Of a stretch of 64,000 bases of DNA, positions 8,470 through 18,384 are shown one piece after another. Below the pieces are notes generated by a model. The model ran no database searches and was not told where the DNA came from. It saw only the letters and a list, made by a program, of their open reading frames with translations. Each line of letters starts with the position of its first letter. The first letter of the stretch is position 1. This stretch comes from Shewanella oncorhynchi (GTDB lineage: Bacteria; Pseudomonadota; Gammaproteobacteria; Enterobacterales; Shewanellaceae). The DNA lies in assembly GCF_012584455.1 (NCBI RefSeq), contig NZ_JABAEB010000004.1:184045-248044 (forward strand), written 5' to 3'. The translations under genes were made by a program, and so were the position numbers.

Positions 8470-9849
8470 ATGAGTGTGCCCAATTCAATTCAAGATTATT
8501 CTGTTCTCATCATCGACGATGAGCCGCACATAGGCACAGTTCTCGTTCAACTATTTGAACTGGAGGGCATTAAGGCGCTCGCCACCACAGAACCCAAAGG
8601 TATCGCTAAGTTGCTGCATAAAGATTGGGCGGGAATGGTGATATCGGATGTCAACATGCCACAATTAGACGGCATCAGCTTAATGCAACAAATCCGTCTG
8701 CAAGATCCCGATCTCCCCGTCGTCCTACTCACTGGTTTTGGTGATATTGCCATGGCAGTCAATGCCTTAAAACAAGGCGCCTACGACTTTCTCGAAAAAC
8801 CCTTTAATAACGAACATATACTCGATGTAGTTAAACGCGCCTTAGAAAAACGTAGTCTAACCTTAGAGAACCGCAAGCTTAAAAAGGATCTCGAAAGCCA
8901 AAGCGTACCGGGCCCTCGTATTTTGGGCAACAGTGTCGGCATCAACCGTATGCGCCACATCATAACGCAAGTAATAGATACGCCTGCGGATGTGTTAATT
9001 GAAGGTGAAACCGGTACAGGTAAAGAACTTGTCGCCCGCTATTTACACGACCACAGCAGCCGCAGCCAAGCCAACTTTGTCGCCATCAACTGTGGTGCAA
9101 TCCCCGAAAACCTGATTGAAAGTGAACTCTTTGGCGCCGAAGCGGGGGCCTTTACTGGCGTCGATAAGATGCGCATTGGCAAATTTGAATATGCCAATGG
9201 TGGCACGCTATTTTTAGATGAAATTGAAAGTACGCCACTGTCTCTGCAAGTAAAACTGCTGCGGGTGCTTGAAGACCGTAAGGTTGAACGTTTAGGCTCT
9301 AACAAGAGCATCAACTTAGATATTCGCGTGATAGCGGCTACAAAAGTCGATTTAAAAGGTCTGTGTGACACCGGGGAATTTCGCCAAGACTTGTTGTATC
9401 GCTTAAATCTGGTGACTGTGCCCATCCCTCCCCTGAGAGATCGCCGTGAAGATATTCCGTTACTCTTTTTACACTTTGCCCGCGTCGCATCGGCACGCTA
9501 TCACAAAGCGCTTATTGCCTTAAATGCGGAGCAAAACGCGATACTTACTTCCCACGACTGGCCAGGCAATGTGCGTGAGTTACGTAATCTCGCCGAACGC
9601 TTTGTGCTGCTGGGCGGAGAAGCCGCCTTTGCTGGCACATTAGGCAATACTCCAAGCCTGCACTCGAGTATGTCCCTGCTACAAAGGGTAGAGTTTTTTG
9701 AACGGGTACTGATTGAAGAAGCACTTAGCCACAACAAGGGCAGTATTAAGCAGACCATGGAGCAGCTAGAACTGCCCCGCAAAACCCTCTACGACAAAAT
9801 GCGTAAATACGATTTAGACCGCAAACAATACATTAATTCCGATGACTAA
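8470..9849 (+). CDS. dctD: sigma54-dependent response regulator DctD
   Basis: This 459-residue NtrC-type activator starts with a receiver domain (IIDDEP acidic pair, phospho-Asp in VISDVNMP, Lys in LEKPF). A central AAA+ domain has Walker A GETGTGKE and the arginine-finger region RQDLLYRLN. The C-terminal Fis-type helix-turn-helix is KGSIKQTMEQLELPRKTLYD. The sigma54-contact loop reads GAFTGV rather than the usual GAFTGA. The ATG at 8470 is chosen because GAGGAA lies 10 nt upstream and the protein then begins directly before the receiver fold; a longer in-frame reading overlaps dctB. It should activate the sigma54 promoter of dctP. Confidence 0.93.
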   Translation: MSVPNSIQDYSVLIIDDEPHIGTVLVQLFELEGIKALATTEPKGIAKLLHKDWAGMVISDVNMPQLDGISLMQQIRLQDPDLPVVLLTGFGDIAMAVNALKQGAYDFLEKPFNNEHILDVVKRALEKRSLTLENRKLKKDLESQSVPGPRILGNSVGINRMRHIITQVIDTPADVLIEGETGTGKELVARYLHDHSSRSQANFVAINCGAIPENLIESELFGAEAGAFTGVDKMRIGKFEYANGGTLFLDEIESTPLSLQVKLLRVLEDRKVERLGSNKSINLDIRVIAATKVDLKGLCDTGEFRQDLLYRLNLVTVPIPPLRDRREDIPLLFLHFARVASARYHKALIALNAEQNAILTSHDWPGNVRELRNLAERFVLLGGEAAFAGTLGNTPSLHSSMSLLQRVEFFERVLIEEALSHNKGSIKQTMEQLELPRKTLYDKMRKYDLDRKQYINSDD

Positions 9850-9865
9850 AGGGCATATTTAAGCT

Positions 9866-11092
9866 TTAGACTAACGCCCGTTTGGCATGAGTTTGATGGT
9901 AATGCAAACGGGTGATTGCTAAGGCGATCAAGGCTAATAAGGTTAACGATCCCATCACCACACCGCGCCACTGCGCCTCATGCCAAAACATCATCAAATA
10001 AGGGCCGCCAATCGCAGCACCTAAGTAATAACAACATAAATAGAGTGACGTCGCCTTAGCTCGATCACGACTGGCCCGCATTGCAACAAAGGAATTACAG
10101 CAACTGTGGGTAAGGAAGAACGCACAGGCGGTCATTAAAAAACCTAAGCTAATGGTTAAGGTCGTATCAAACAGGGTCAGTAAACTGCCGAGCAACATAA
10201 CGCACCAAGACCACTGATATAATTTATGTTGGCCAAATTTGGCGAGCCATTTCGCAGTGAAATACGAAGCGACAGTCCCGCTGGAATAACACAGGAAAAT
10301 CAAGGTTGCTTGAAAACGACTCCATTCATAGGGTGGAGCCATCAAATGCAGTTGAATAAAGCTAAATTGATTCACCATCATCATAAAGGTCAAGCCGCCA
10401 ATTGCGTAGACCAAACGCATTTGCGCATCGGTCAGATGATGACTAAAGCCATGAAGATCTTGCGCTAAACGGGCGCGTTTTGATAAGGAAGGCGCAGTGT
10501 TACTGGGTGACATCGACTGCGCATCGGCAAGTGAAGGCAGCAAATAGTTCACTAAAGCCACCCCCGCTAACGTCACTAGAAACAGCAACCACATAGATTC
10601 TTGCCAAGATAAAAACTGCGACATTAAACCACCGAGCAGACGTCCAACAATCCCGCCAATACTGTTCGCCATAATATAAATGCCTGCGGCTTTCAGCATA
10701 GTGCTTGGTGATAATTGCTCCTTAAAGTATGCCATGGCAATCGCAGGTACGGCAGCGAGTAATGCACCTTGTAGCAATCGCACTAGCACTAACCCATTAA
10801 AATCCGGTGCCCAAATTAATAGTAAGTTAGACAATGCCAATAACCACAAGCTGACAATGATTGGAGTGTGTCGACCGATACGATCTGACAGTACCGCATA
10901 CAAGAGCAATGAAAAGGCTAAGGAAAAACTGGTCACCGACAGGATCAAGGTTGCTTTAGAGCCTGAGACCGCAAAATGTTCCGCAATCAGCGGCAACATG
11001 CCTTGCATTAAATACAAGTTGATATAGACCACCACTGAAGCGACGCAGAGCGCCCACATCAATCGGGTGTCACGCTGTTTATTGTCAATCAT
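9866..11092 (-). CDS. MFS transporter, YnfM-like
   Basis: This protein of about 408 residues belongs to the major facilitator superfamily, with twelve predicted membrane helices. The family loop motif is LLYAVLSDRIGRHTPI between helices 2 and 3, and a related loop lies in the second half (YFTAKWLAKFGQHKLY). It resembles the YnfM/arabinose-efflux group, which exports small molecules; the substrate here is unknown. I chose the ATG at 11092. An upstream TTG at 11128 is also in frame and neither has a clear ribosome site. It is divergent from a LysR gene with an operator-like palindrome in the shared spacer, so it is probably that regulator's target. Confidence 0.85.
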   Translation of the reverse strand: MIDNKQRDTRLMWALCVASVVVYINLYLMQGMLPLIAEHFAVSGSKATLILSVTSFSLAFSLLLYAVLSDRIGRHTPIIVSLWLLALSNLLLIWAPDFNGLVLVRLLQGALLAAVPAIAMAYFKEQLSPSTMLKAAGIYIMANSIGGIVGRLLGGLMSQFLSWQESMWLLFLVTLAGVALVNYLLPSLADAQSMSPSNTAPSLSKRARLAQDLHGFSHHLTDAQMRLVYAIGGLTFMMMVNQFSFIQLHLMAPPYEWSRFQATLIFLCYSSGTVASYFTAKWLAKFGQHKLYQWSWCVMLLGSLLTLFDTTLTISLGFLMTACAFFLTHSCCNSFVAMRASRDRAKATSLYLCCYYLGAAIGGPYLMMFWHEAQWRGVVMGSLTLLALIALAITRLHYHQTHAKRALV

Positions 11093-11179
11093 AGTATCTA
11101 ATACGGCTTGCACGGGAGCCTCGACCAAGTATCACTCATAGGATAGACAAAGATTATCACTGGGCATAACATAACAATA

Positions 11180-11194
11180 ATAGATAATATCTAT
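11180..11194. promoter_or_regulatory. LysR-type operator in the MFS/LysR spacer
   Basis: ATAGATA-A-TATCTAT is a 15-bp dyad containing the T-N11-A core used by LysR regulators (TAGATAATATCTA). It lies about 85 bp before the LysR start and 90 bp before the MFS start, the usual arrangement for a divergent LysR target. Confidence 0.6.
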
Positions 11195-11275
11195 CGTAAT
11201 CATTGATTTTTGTTATAGAAATAGCGCGCCAAAAGTACACATCTTGCCACTGATAAAATAGTACGAGCCCGATTA

Positions 11276-12157
11276 ATGGATATTCGCCAACTCAAACATT
11301 TAGATGCCCTTGCCAATACCGGCAGCTTTACCGCCGCAGCCAAGAAACTGAATATGGCTCAGCCCGCGTTAAGTCAAAGTATCAAGCGCTTAGAGGTCGC
11401 ACTCGGCGTCACCTTAGTCAATCGTACGAGCAACAAGAATGATAAACTGCTCACACTCACGGCCGAAGGTATAGTCCTGCATCAACACGCCACTTTGATC
11501 CTAAAACAAGTTAAGCAGGCCGAAGCGCAAATCCGCGCCATGGCCAATCTCACCTCGGGAGAGGTCCGCATTGCCGTGCCGGGCATGCTGGGTTCTTTCT
11601 ATCTCCCCTCGCGCTTAATGGCTTTTCGGCATAAATACCCCGAATTGAAACTATCACTGTTTGAAGGCGGGACACGGGATGCACTGCGCATGTTGCAACA
11701 GGAAGAAGTGGATATTGCGATCATTACCGCCCAAGACCTACAGCCCGAATTTGATAGTCAGCTGTTGATCCGTGAGCAAATGGTGATCGCCATGGGTGCC
11801 GAACACCCTTTAGCGGAACATAGCGCTGTGAGTCTACATGACTTTTTCGACCATGAATTAGTGATGTTCAAGACAGGTTATTTCCACCGAGAGTGGATAC
11901 TCTCTCAAGCCAAAGAATTAGGCAAAAAGCCCAATATTGCCTTCGAGACCAATTTGATTAATCTGATTAAACAGATTGTTTCCCAAGGATTTGGGATCAC
12001 CAGTGTACTTGAGATGGCGATAAGCTCAAAAGATGACATTTTAGCCAAACCCTTCGATCCACCGGTATTTTTAAACCTCCATATTGCATGGAAAAAGCAG
12101 CGCCCTGTCAGCCAAGCAGACCGCGCCTTTGTCGATTTTTTAATGTCAAATCGCTAA
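11276..12157 (+). CDS. LysR-family transcriptional regulator
   Basis: This 293-residue regulator has an N-terminal winged helix (MDIRQLKHLDALANTGSFTAA, then KKLNMAQPALSQSIKRLE) and a C-terminal periplasmic-binding-like effector domain from about residue 90. It belongs to the CynR/CysB-like group, whose members bind small organic ligands. The ligand is not evident. It is divergently paired with an MFS exporter, which it probably controls through the dyad at 11180-11194. The gene ends just before a bidirectional terminator shared with the convergent protease gene. Confidence 0.9.
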   Translation: MDIRQLKHLDALANTGSFTAAAKKLNMAQPALSQSIKRLEVALGVTLVNRTSNKNDKLLTLTAEGIVLHQHATLILKQVKQAEAQIRAMANLTSGEVRIAVPGMLGSFYLPSRLMAFRHKYPELKLSLFEGGTRDALRMLQQEEVDIAIITAQDLQPEFDSQLLIREQMVIAMGAEHPLAEHSAVSLHDFFDHELVMFKTGYFHREWILSQAKELGKKPNIAFETNLINLIKQIVSQGFGITSVLEMAISSKDDILAKPFDPPVFLNLHIAWKKQRPVSQADRAFVDFLMSNR

Positions 12158-12177
12158 CACAAACCAGCAAATACAAA

Positions 12178-12203
12178 AAGGGCTGATATCAATATCAGCC
12201 CTT
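12178..12203. terminator. bidirectional terminator between lysR and the S8 protease
   Basis: AAGGGCTGATAT (12178-12189) pairs with ATATCAGCCCTT (12192-12203). A-rich sequence before and T-rich sequence after allow function on both strands. Confidence 0.75.
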
Positions 12204-12242
12204 CTCTCTTACCATTAAACCTTCCGATTTTACTCTGAGGGT

Positions 12243-15200
12243 TTAGCCTTGTTTACGACGACCAAAAGCAAAAGGTAGCAACAACAAGCTTAACCAACCT
12301 AAGGCACCACCATCATCTTTCTTGGCTGGTGTTTCAGTCACAGATACAGACACAACACTTGAATCTTTATTGCCGTGGTTATCAGATACTGTCAGTTGGA
12401 ATGAAACCGTCTGAGCAGAGCCACTCACGTTTGGTGCGACGAGATTAAGCTTGGCCGCATTAGCGTCAAAGTTAAAGCTGGTGCCCCCTAACTGAGTCCA
12501 TTTGTAGGTCAAAGGATCATTGTTGGCATCCGACGACTTACTCGCATCGATGAACAAAGGTTTACCTTCTTGGACAGTGGCAGGAGCTTCAATCACAGCT
12601 ACTGGCGCCACTTCTGGAACATCAAATTGATACTCCTGCTTCAAGATTTCAGCCGAGTCGTTATTCACTTTGTTGGTCAATGCCACTATGTTGCCTTGAC
12701 TCGCCTTACGTGGCACTAAGTCAAACGTGACATCTAATGCCGCAGCAGCAGAGGCCATTTCGATAGTCCAAGTGATCTTATTGCCCACTTGCGCACCTTG
12801 ATGGCTAATATTAGCCACTTCGTGACCTTCTGGTAATAACGCCTCTAGGGTGTAAACACGAGTTTCTTGCGTTTTGTTCGCTTCGATACGCGTCTTCATC
12901 ACTTTAGCGGTGCCAGGTGTTAATTCACCAGAAACAGTACTGCCTAGAGGAGGTAATACGTCATCACTGACGCGCTCAAATACGACCGGAATTTCAACTG
13001 GTGCGACTTTGTCATCAGTGGTGGTCAGCGTCAGCATAGCTATGCCTGCATCTCCCACTAGCATCGCTTGTTTCCATGCTAAGTTGACATTGAAATCTTT
13101 ATGATCACCCGTAAGATTTGCAGTTAAGTTATCACCCGCTTCATCGTATAAGGTTACTTGTTTCAAACTAAAGGCATCATCCGCATCGGCTGCAGATGCC
13201 TGATAGTTTTGTACAACGACAATATACTCACCCTTCACTGGGTTCTTAATAGATACACTTTCCTTTGAACCGCCAAACGCAGAAGATGCCGCGATAGAAA
13301 GCTTGCTACCGTCTTTCTTATCGAGTATCACAAACATGTCTAAGTCAGGAGAGGTTGTATTACCGATTGATGCATTGAAATATAAAGCTTTATCTTCAAC
13401 ATTAAAGCTAAATACTTTTACGCCATCGGCCAAATCATCAAATGCACTATCGGTATTTGAATCCTGTTTCACACTTGATTCATAAGTAGCGCTTAATTTA
13501 AGTGCAGTCACTGTCGCCGCAACACCCGGTAGATCAATCGCTTTCAAGTGCGCCAAATTACGTTCATCTGCATCACGTGAGGCTGAAACATTAACCAAAG
13601 CAGGTAAATCGCGTTTAGCTATCTTAGCTACGATCGGCATATTAGCCGTTGGGAAAGTATCGGACGTTAATACTAAGTTACCAAAGCCCCAACTTGCACC
13701 GACGTCAGTCACATCCGCAGTCACTGTAATCGTTTGGCTTTCACCTTTTTTGAGATTAAAGCTTTCTGGTGTCACAGTTAACGCGAATTTATCCGTTGTG
13801 GAAACGCCTTTTGCAGTCCAGCTACCATCAGCCGTTGCAGTGACAGTACGTGTCCAAGTACAAGTATCGATACAACGTGAATCAGCCATGCTTGGAATGT
13901 TTAGCTTACGTGGTTCGCCACCTGTCGAAGGATTAGCAATCTCGTAGTTTAGGGCACTTTCATCCATCACTAAGCCCGTTTTTGCCGCTAAATCAACACG
14001 AATACGACCGGCTCCTACGTCAAACGGATCAGCAACGGTTTTACCATCGGCTTTTTTCATGGCTTGGGCTGTCGTTGACGTCATCATTAGCGCAGAACGA
14101 ATGTTGTCTGGCGTCCAATCCTTATGCAGCGATTTAAGTAACGCACCAGCACCGGCAACGTGAGGACTCGCCATTGAAGTACCTGACATCAAAGTGAAAT
14201 CAGCAGGATCTGTACCTGTTTCATCATGGCCAAACTGTTGGTCGGAATAAGCAGCGTAGATGTCACTGCCCGGTGCAGCGACATAGGGTACGAGTACATC
14301 GTTAGTCAGGTTAGGTCCAATCAATGAACTGGCAGATAAAACATCCGCTTCTTTACTGGCAACTTTAGGGGTTGGAGACAGCGTGATTTCAAGAGCAGGA
14401 TTTGCCGCCATAGCAGCAATCAATTCTAAGCCATCAATATCACCAATAAATACCGCTGGAATATTCAATTTATCCAGCCCCGACATAGTCAGACGCGCAT
14501 TATTTTCACCATCTCTATTGAAAACAATCACACCCTTAGCGCCAGCGGCCATTGCTGCGGCCACTTTGATATCGAATGAGCAAACACCGCGTCTTAAAAC
14601 GGCGATCTTGTCTTTAAAGGCATCTGCTGGGAACGGTTTACAGGCTTCAAAATTGGTCGCATCGATTGCGCCAGCATAAAGGGGAACACCTTTGAGCACT
14701 TCAGTTTGAACCGGACCAGAACCAGCAGTGTAATGATAGTTTTTACCATTAAATTCCACGGCGCGTACTATGTCACGGTTATGAGTCGAGTTAGCTACCG
14801 AAGTATACCAAGGTGCATTTTTAGGCGTAGAGTAAGGTGTTTGATTAATCGCAGGGCTCGTGCTTGTCGCGGCACGTGTGTTACCCGCAGCCACTGCAGC
14901 AAAAATCCCTGCATTACGCGCGGCTAAAAAGCCTTGTTCCGTCGCACTATTCCACGGGTTTCCACCGCCACTGATAGAAAAGTTAAGCACATCGACGCCA
15001 TCTTTAATCGCATCATCTAAGGCTTTTAAAATCGGTGCGGTCGGGCAGCCAGAATAAGTGTCGCCCGCATTACCCGGATTACAAATTTGATAGGCTATGA
15101 TGTTTGCATGTGGTGCAACACCTGAGATTTGTTTAAATTCAAGGCCTGTCGCAATGCCATCGCTTTCTAACTTACCTGTTTCACCTTGCACATAAGGCAC

Positions 15201-16139
15201 ATTCACTAGGATGTTACCTGCTGCGGTACTCGCAACGTGAGTACCATGCCCACCGTAATCCTCACCATTTTTAGCTGGAGGGGTGTCACCAAACACTTTT
15301 GCATCGTCGTAGTTATTTGTTATCTCAGAGTAACTGCGAACTCCAATCAACTTGTCATTACACATGCTCGCGAAATCAGTTTTACAATCACCAATATAGA
15401 TGCCTTGACCTAATGGGTTTGTGTGGTCATAGCCATCTTGGCCAACATCAGCGAAAGAAGCATGATCTGAGTTAATACCTGAGTCGATAATACCGACGAT
15501 CACGCCTTCACCCATGGCTTTCGTGCCCGTCGCGCTGCCATCCCATACATTAGGAGAACCGATAAGCGCTTGACTGACGTCGGTTTCCATTTGCTCCATG
15601 CGCTCGCGCTCAACAAACGCAACCTCAGGTAACTCAGCCATTTTCTTCGCTTGAGCTTGAGTCATGCGAACCGCCATACCGTTTAACGCATACTGATATG
15701 TCGTTAATGGTTGCAGATTGGTGCCAATAGCCGCACTCGCGTTAGCTAAAAATCGGTTCTGTTTTACTTTCAAATAACTAACATAACTTTTGACTTCAGC
15801 TTTAGAAGCATCAAGTTTACCGTTCACAGCAACTTTTGAAGTACCGTTTACCTGCACTCTTTGTGAACTAGTCGCTTTTAATCCTGGAATAGTTCCTTGG
15901 TAATTAGCAACCGAACTATCGCGTAAACGGACGATATAAGTATATTCACCCTCACCTAAATCTGCTTCAGGTACAAACTTAACCTCAGCTCCGGCAGCGT
16001 TACCGCGTAATGAAGTGACTTGTAATTCACTTGGAATATCTAACTGCAAGGTTTCACCCGTAGGTGATAATACGGTTTGTGCATTTGCCGCCGACGATAA
16101 CAGTGCCATAGACACTGCTAATGCTATTTTAGTTTTCAT
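12243..16139 (-). CDS. secreted subtilisin-like protease with PA, PKD-like and GlyGly-CTERM domains
   Basis: This 1298-residue exported serine protease has a signal peptide at 1-20 (ending ANA) and an I9-type propeptide to about residue 185. The S8 catalytic domain has Asp219 (IIDSG), His298 (GGHGTHVAS), Asn420 (AAGN) and Ser655 (SGTSMASPHVAG). A protease-associated insert lies at about 485-590. Fibronectin-like and prepeptidase-like beta domains follow, then a PKD-like domain near 1180-1270. The tail, GG-LGWLSLLLLPFAFGRRKQG, is a GlyGly-CTERM sorting signal, known to be processed by rhombosortase in type II secreting bacteria. It is probably cell-surface or released. A CRP-like site lies about 130 bp upstream in an AT-rich spacer. 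Confidence 0.94.
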   Translation of the reverse strand: MKTKIALAVSMALLSSAANAQTVLSPTGETLQLDIPSELQVTSLRGNAAGAEVKFVPEADLGEGEYTYIVRLRDSSVANYQGTIPGLKATSSQRVQVNGTSKVAVNGKLDASKAEVKSYVSYLKVKQNRFLANASAAIGTNLQPLTTYQYALNGMAVRMTQAQAKKMAELPEVAFVERERMEQMETDVSQALIGSPNVWDGSATGTKAMGEGVIVGIIDSGINSDHASFADVGQDGYDHTNPLGQGIYIGDCKTDFASMCNDKLIGVRSYSEITNNYDDAKVFGDTPPAKNGEDYGGHGTHVASTAAGNILVNVPYVQGETGKLESDGIATGLEFKQISGVAPHANIIAYQICNPGNAGDTYSGCPTAPILKALDDAIKDGVDVLNFSISGGGNPWNSATEQGFLAARNAGIFAAVAAGNTRAATSTSPAINQTPYSTPKNAPWYTSVANSTHNRDIVRAVEFNGKNYHYTAGSGPVQTEVLKGVPLYAGAIDATNFEACKPFPADAFKDKIAVLRRGVCSFDIKVAAAMAAGAKGVIVFNRDGENNARLTMSGLDKLNIPAVFIGDIDGLELIAAMAANPALEITLSPTPKVASKEADVLSASSLIGPNLTNDVLVPYVAAPGSDIYAAYSDQQFGHDETGTDPADFTLMSGTSMASPHVAGAGALLKSLHKDWTPDNIRSALMMTSTTAQAMKKADGKTVADPFDVGAGRIRVDLAAKTGLVMDESALNYEIANPSTGGEPRKLNIPSMADSRCIDTCTWTRTVTATADGSWTAKGVSTTDKFALTVTPESFNLKKGESQTITVTADVTDVGASWGFGNLVLTSDTFPTANMPIVAKIAKRDLPALVNVSASRDADERNLAHLKAIDLPGVAATVTALKLSATYESSVKQDSNTDSAFDDLADGVKVFSFNVEDKALYFNASIGNTTSPDLDMFVILDKKDGSKLSIAASSAFGGSKESVSIKNPVKGEYIVVVQNYQASAADADDAFSLKQVTLYDEAGDNLTANLTGDHKDFNVNLAWKQAMLVGDAGIAMLTLTTTDDKVAPVEIPVVFERVSDDVLPPLGSTVSGELTPGTAKVMKTRIEANKTQETRVYTLEALLPEGHEVANISHQGAQVGNKITWTIEMASAAAALDVTFDLVPRKASQGNIVALTNKVNNDSAEILKQEYQFDVPEVAPVAVIEAPATVQEGKPLFIDASKSSDANNDPLTYKWTQLGGTSFNFDANAAKLNLVAPNVSGSAQTVSFQLTVSDNHGNKDSSVVSVSVTETPAKKDDGGALGWLSLLLLPFAFGRRKQG

Positions 16140-16266
16140 TGTGACTTCCCTAATTCTTATAAGTTGTATGATTTATAAAACTCAGGTTTGGGTGGCATGA
16201 AAACGCTGCGGCAACCAAAAACATCACCCGTAACTGACATTTTTTATGAATAACCATTCAATTTAC

Positions 16267-16282
16267 TGTGATGATGATCACT
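16267..16282. promoter_or_regulatory. CRP-like binding site upstream of the S8 protease
   Basis: TGTGA-TGATGA-TCACT matches the CRP consensus TGTGA-N6-TCACA with one mismatch. It lies 128-143 bp upstream of the protease start codon on the minus strand. Catabolite or anaerobic CRP control is an inference; the promoter itself was not identified. Confidence 0.55.
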
Positions 16283-16796
16283 GAGTTTTATCGCGATAAT
16301 TTGTAACACGCGATGATACAAATTAAAACAGTAAGCTAACAGAACGTAATTCAGTAAATGATGAACAACCTCATACCTTGTTAAAATAAATCCATAGAAC
16401 CTTTATCAGACTGTTTTATGTCCCAACGATAAGTCGTAGTATAAAAATCGATAAAAACAAATAATAAACATTAAATCATATAGTTAAACTACACCCTTAA
16501 GTGTCAGCTCAAAAATAGCCTTAGGTTAAACAGAATAAATCCCCGTAAATAAATATTCTTTTTTATAAATATCATTAGTTACAAAATAAACGCAAAACAT
16601 CTTTTACGAAACAATAAAGAACAAAATCAATAACTTTTAATTAACAAAATACATACATTTTGTTTTGCATAATATTTTACAAAATGATATCCCTTATAAA
16701 AATCAACTAACTTATGCATTAATATTCTTAATCCTCTATAGAGAAAATTAATACTTAATCTCACATTTACAGCATAGCAAGCGGATTAATGATCAC
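16283..16796. other. AT-rich intergenic region without genes
   Basis: About 510 bp of strongly AT-rich DNA upstream of the protease. I found no open frame with a ribosome site and no repeat. Such DNA is a natural target for H-NS, which is encoded at 58694-59086, but no binding evidence exists here. Confidence 0.5.
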
Positions 16797-16830
16797 AAAA
16801 AAGCCCTTTCAATATAGAATTGAAAGGGCT
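16797..16830 (-). terminator. terminator of the tesB-lipoprotein operon
   Basis: AGCCCTTTCAAT (16802-16813) and ATTGAAAGGGCT (16819-16830) form a 12-bp stem with a 5-nt loop. On the minus strand it is followed by a run of six T. Confidence 0.88.
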
Positions 16831-16878
16831 AAATCTTCATCAATATAAAAACAATATTATTGCAGTTGTGGCCAGTGG

Positions 16879-17280
16879 TTAATTCGCCATCACCGCCTTC
16901 ATTAACACTTCTGTCGTGAACTTATCATTATTGATAACTGGGAACCTGTCATAGGTTTGGAAAATCACTTGGTCTTGAAACTTGATCATCGCCACTACGC
17001 CATATTGGATACTTTTATCGATCGATTTAGCGGGCAGTGTAAATTTAAATGGCACAGGTGCTCTGGCGATATTGAAGGTTTTTTGTGCGACGACGACACC
17101 TGGAGTATTCAAATCAATAATGGCAATAATGATTTGGCAGCCTTGAGGTAATGGGATCTTCTCTAGATAGCCAGCGGCGCCATTGATGATAATCGGTTGT
17201 TCAGGTGTTACAGTCACACAGCCATTGAGCAAGACAGCCATGAGAGAGAACAATATAAACGATTTTATTTTCAGATACAT
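16879..17280 (-). CDS. YbaY-like (YscW-domain) lipoprotein
   Basis: This 133-residue predicted lipoprotein has signal peptide 1-20 and lipobox LLNGC, with Cys21 lipidated. The mature part (PLPQGCQIIIAIIDLN... VVAQKTFNIARAPVPFKFTL) follows the pattern of the YscW/YbaY domain, a small beta-sandwich of unclear function. In E. coli, ybaY also sits beside tesB, which supports the assignment. The ATG lies 1-2 bp after the tesB stop, so both genes form one operon. The E. coli protein is longer at both ends. No enzymatic role is evident. Confidence 0.72.
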   Translation of the reverse strand: MYLKIKSFILFSLMAVLLNGCVTVTPEQPIIINGAAGYLEKIPLPQGCQIIIAIIDLNTPGVVVAQKTFNIARAPVPFKFTLPAKSIDKSIQYGVVAMIKFQDQVIFQTYDRFPVINNDKFTTEVLMKAVMAN

Positions 17281-17281
17281 A

Positions 17282-18148
17282 CTAACGTCCTTTTACCATG
17301 CGTATCAGGCCTTCTTGAGTAGAAGAAGCCACTAACTCGCCTTGTTGATTGAAAAACTGCCCTCTGACGTAACCTCTGCCACCGCTAGCATTAGGACTAT
17401 CGATACTGTAAAGCAACCACTCTCCCATATTAATCGGGCGATGGAACCACATCGCATGGTCGATCGTCGCCATTCGTACCCCAGGACTTAAGAAGGATAC
17501 ACCGTGGGGCTGAGCTGCCGTGACTAAAAAGTTAAAGTCTGAGGCATAGGCGAGTAAATATTCATGGATATGGGCATCATTTGGCATAGGACCATTAGCC
17601 CTCATCCAAACATAACGGTACGGCTCGGTTTCTTTAGGCGCAAAAGGGTGCAGTGGATTGACCAATCGCATCTCAATTGGCGCATCGGCCATAAACTTTT
17701 CAAGTATGCTCGGCGGTACTTTATCCCGCATCGTCAGCGCCAATTCCTGCTGATTCAACAAACCTTCAGGTCCGGGTACTTGCGGCATAGCGGCTTGATG
17801 ACTAAAACCTTCCTCAGGTTCTTGGAAGGAGCAGGTCATATGAAAAATCGGCCGACCTTTTTGAATAGCACTAACCCGACGAGCGCTAAAACTACCGCCA
17901 TCACGCATATTTTCTACTTCATAAACAATCGGCAACTTCTCGTCACCTGCACGTAAAAAGTAGGAGTGTAATGAATGGATCTTACGCTCAGCAGCTACTG
18001 TCTGTTTTGCGGCGCTCAGTGCTTGGCCCATCACTTGACCACCAAACACATGCCCAAAACCCAGATCTTGGCTTTGACCACGAAAGAGGCCAATTTCAAT
18101 TTGCTCAAGGGAAAGTAATGATAAAAGATCGTCTAATACCTGACTCAT
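17282..18148 (-). CDS. tesB: acyl-CoA thioesterase II
   Basis: This 288-residue cytoplasmic double-hotdog thioesterase hydrolyses medium- and long-chain acyl-CoA to free acid and CoA. Family blocks include GLFRGQSQDLGFGHVFGGQV at the start of the first hotdog, FHMTCSFQ near residue 104, the second-hotdog segment LAYASDFNFL containing the catalytic Asp, and the C-terminal STQEGLIR containing the catalytic Gln. The length equals that of the E. coli enzyme within a few residues. It is the first gene of a two-gene operon with the YbaY-like lipoprotein. Confidence 0.95.
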   Translation of the reverse strand: MSQVLDDLLSLLSLEQIEIGLFRGQSQDLGFGHVFGGQVMGQALSAAKQTVAAERKIHSLHSYFLRAGDEKLPIVYEVENMRDGGSFSARRVSAIQKGRPIFHMTCSFQEPEEGFSHQAAMPQVPGPEGLLNQQELALTMRDKVPPSILEKFMADAPIEMRLVNPLHPFAPKETEPYRYVWMRANGPMPNDAHIHEYLLAYASDFNFLVTAAQPHGVSFLSPGVRMATIDHAMWFHRPINMGEWLLYSIDSPNASGGRGYVRGQFFNQQGELVASSTQEGLIRMVKGR

Positions 18149-18384
18149 GGGATCCTACTGCGTAATTAGCAATTAATCTTAAAGGGTAACTCAGTTAGCC
18201 TTAAGCTGACCAGTCTTCTATCGATGATTCACAATCAAATCATCACTCAACGATGAGGAATTAAACGAGGCACGTTGGAGTATCTGTGTTATTTATTGTG
18301 CTTAGCATTTACGGCTTTATTGAGCCACTTACTGCATTTAAATCGCTATAGATGCAGGCTTAGTTCAAATACAAGCATGATGAA

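Noticed and set aside
16283..16796. Small genes in the AT-rich spacer
   Set aside because: Short frames exist by chance in AT-rich DNA but none has a ribosome site or coding character.
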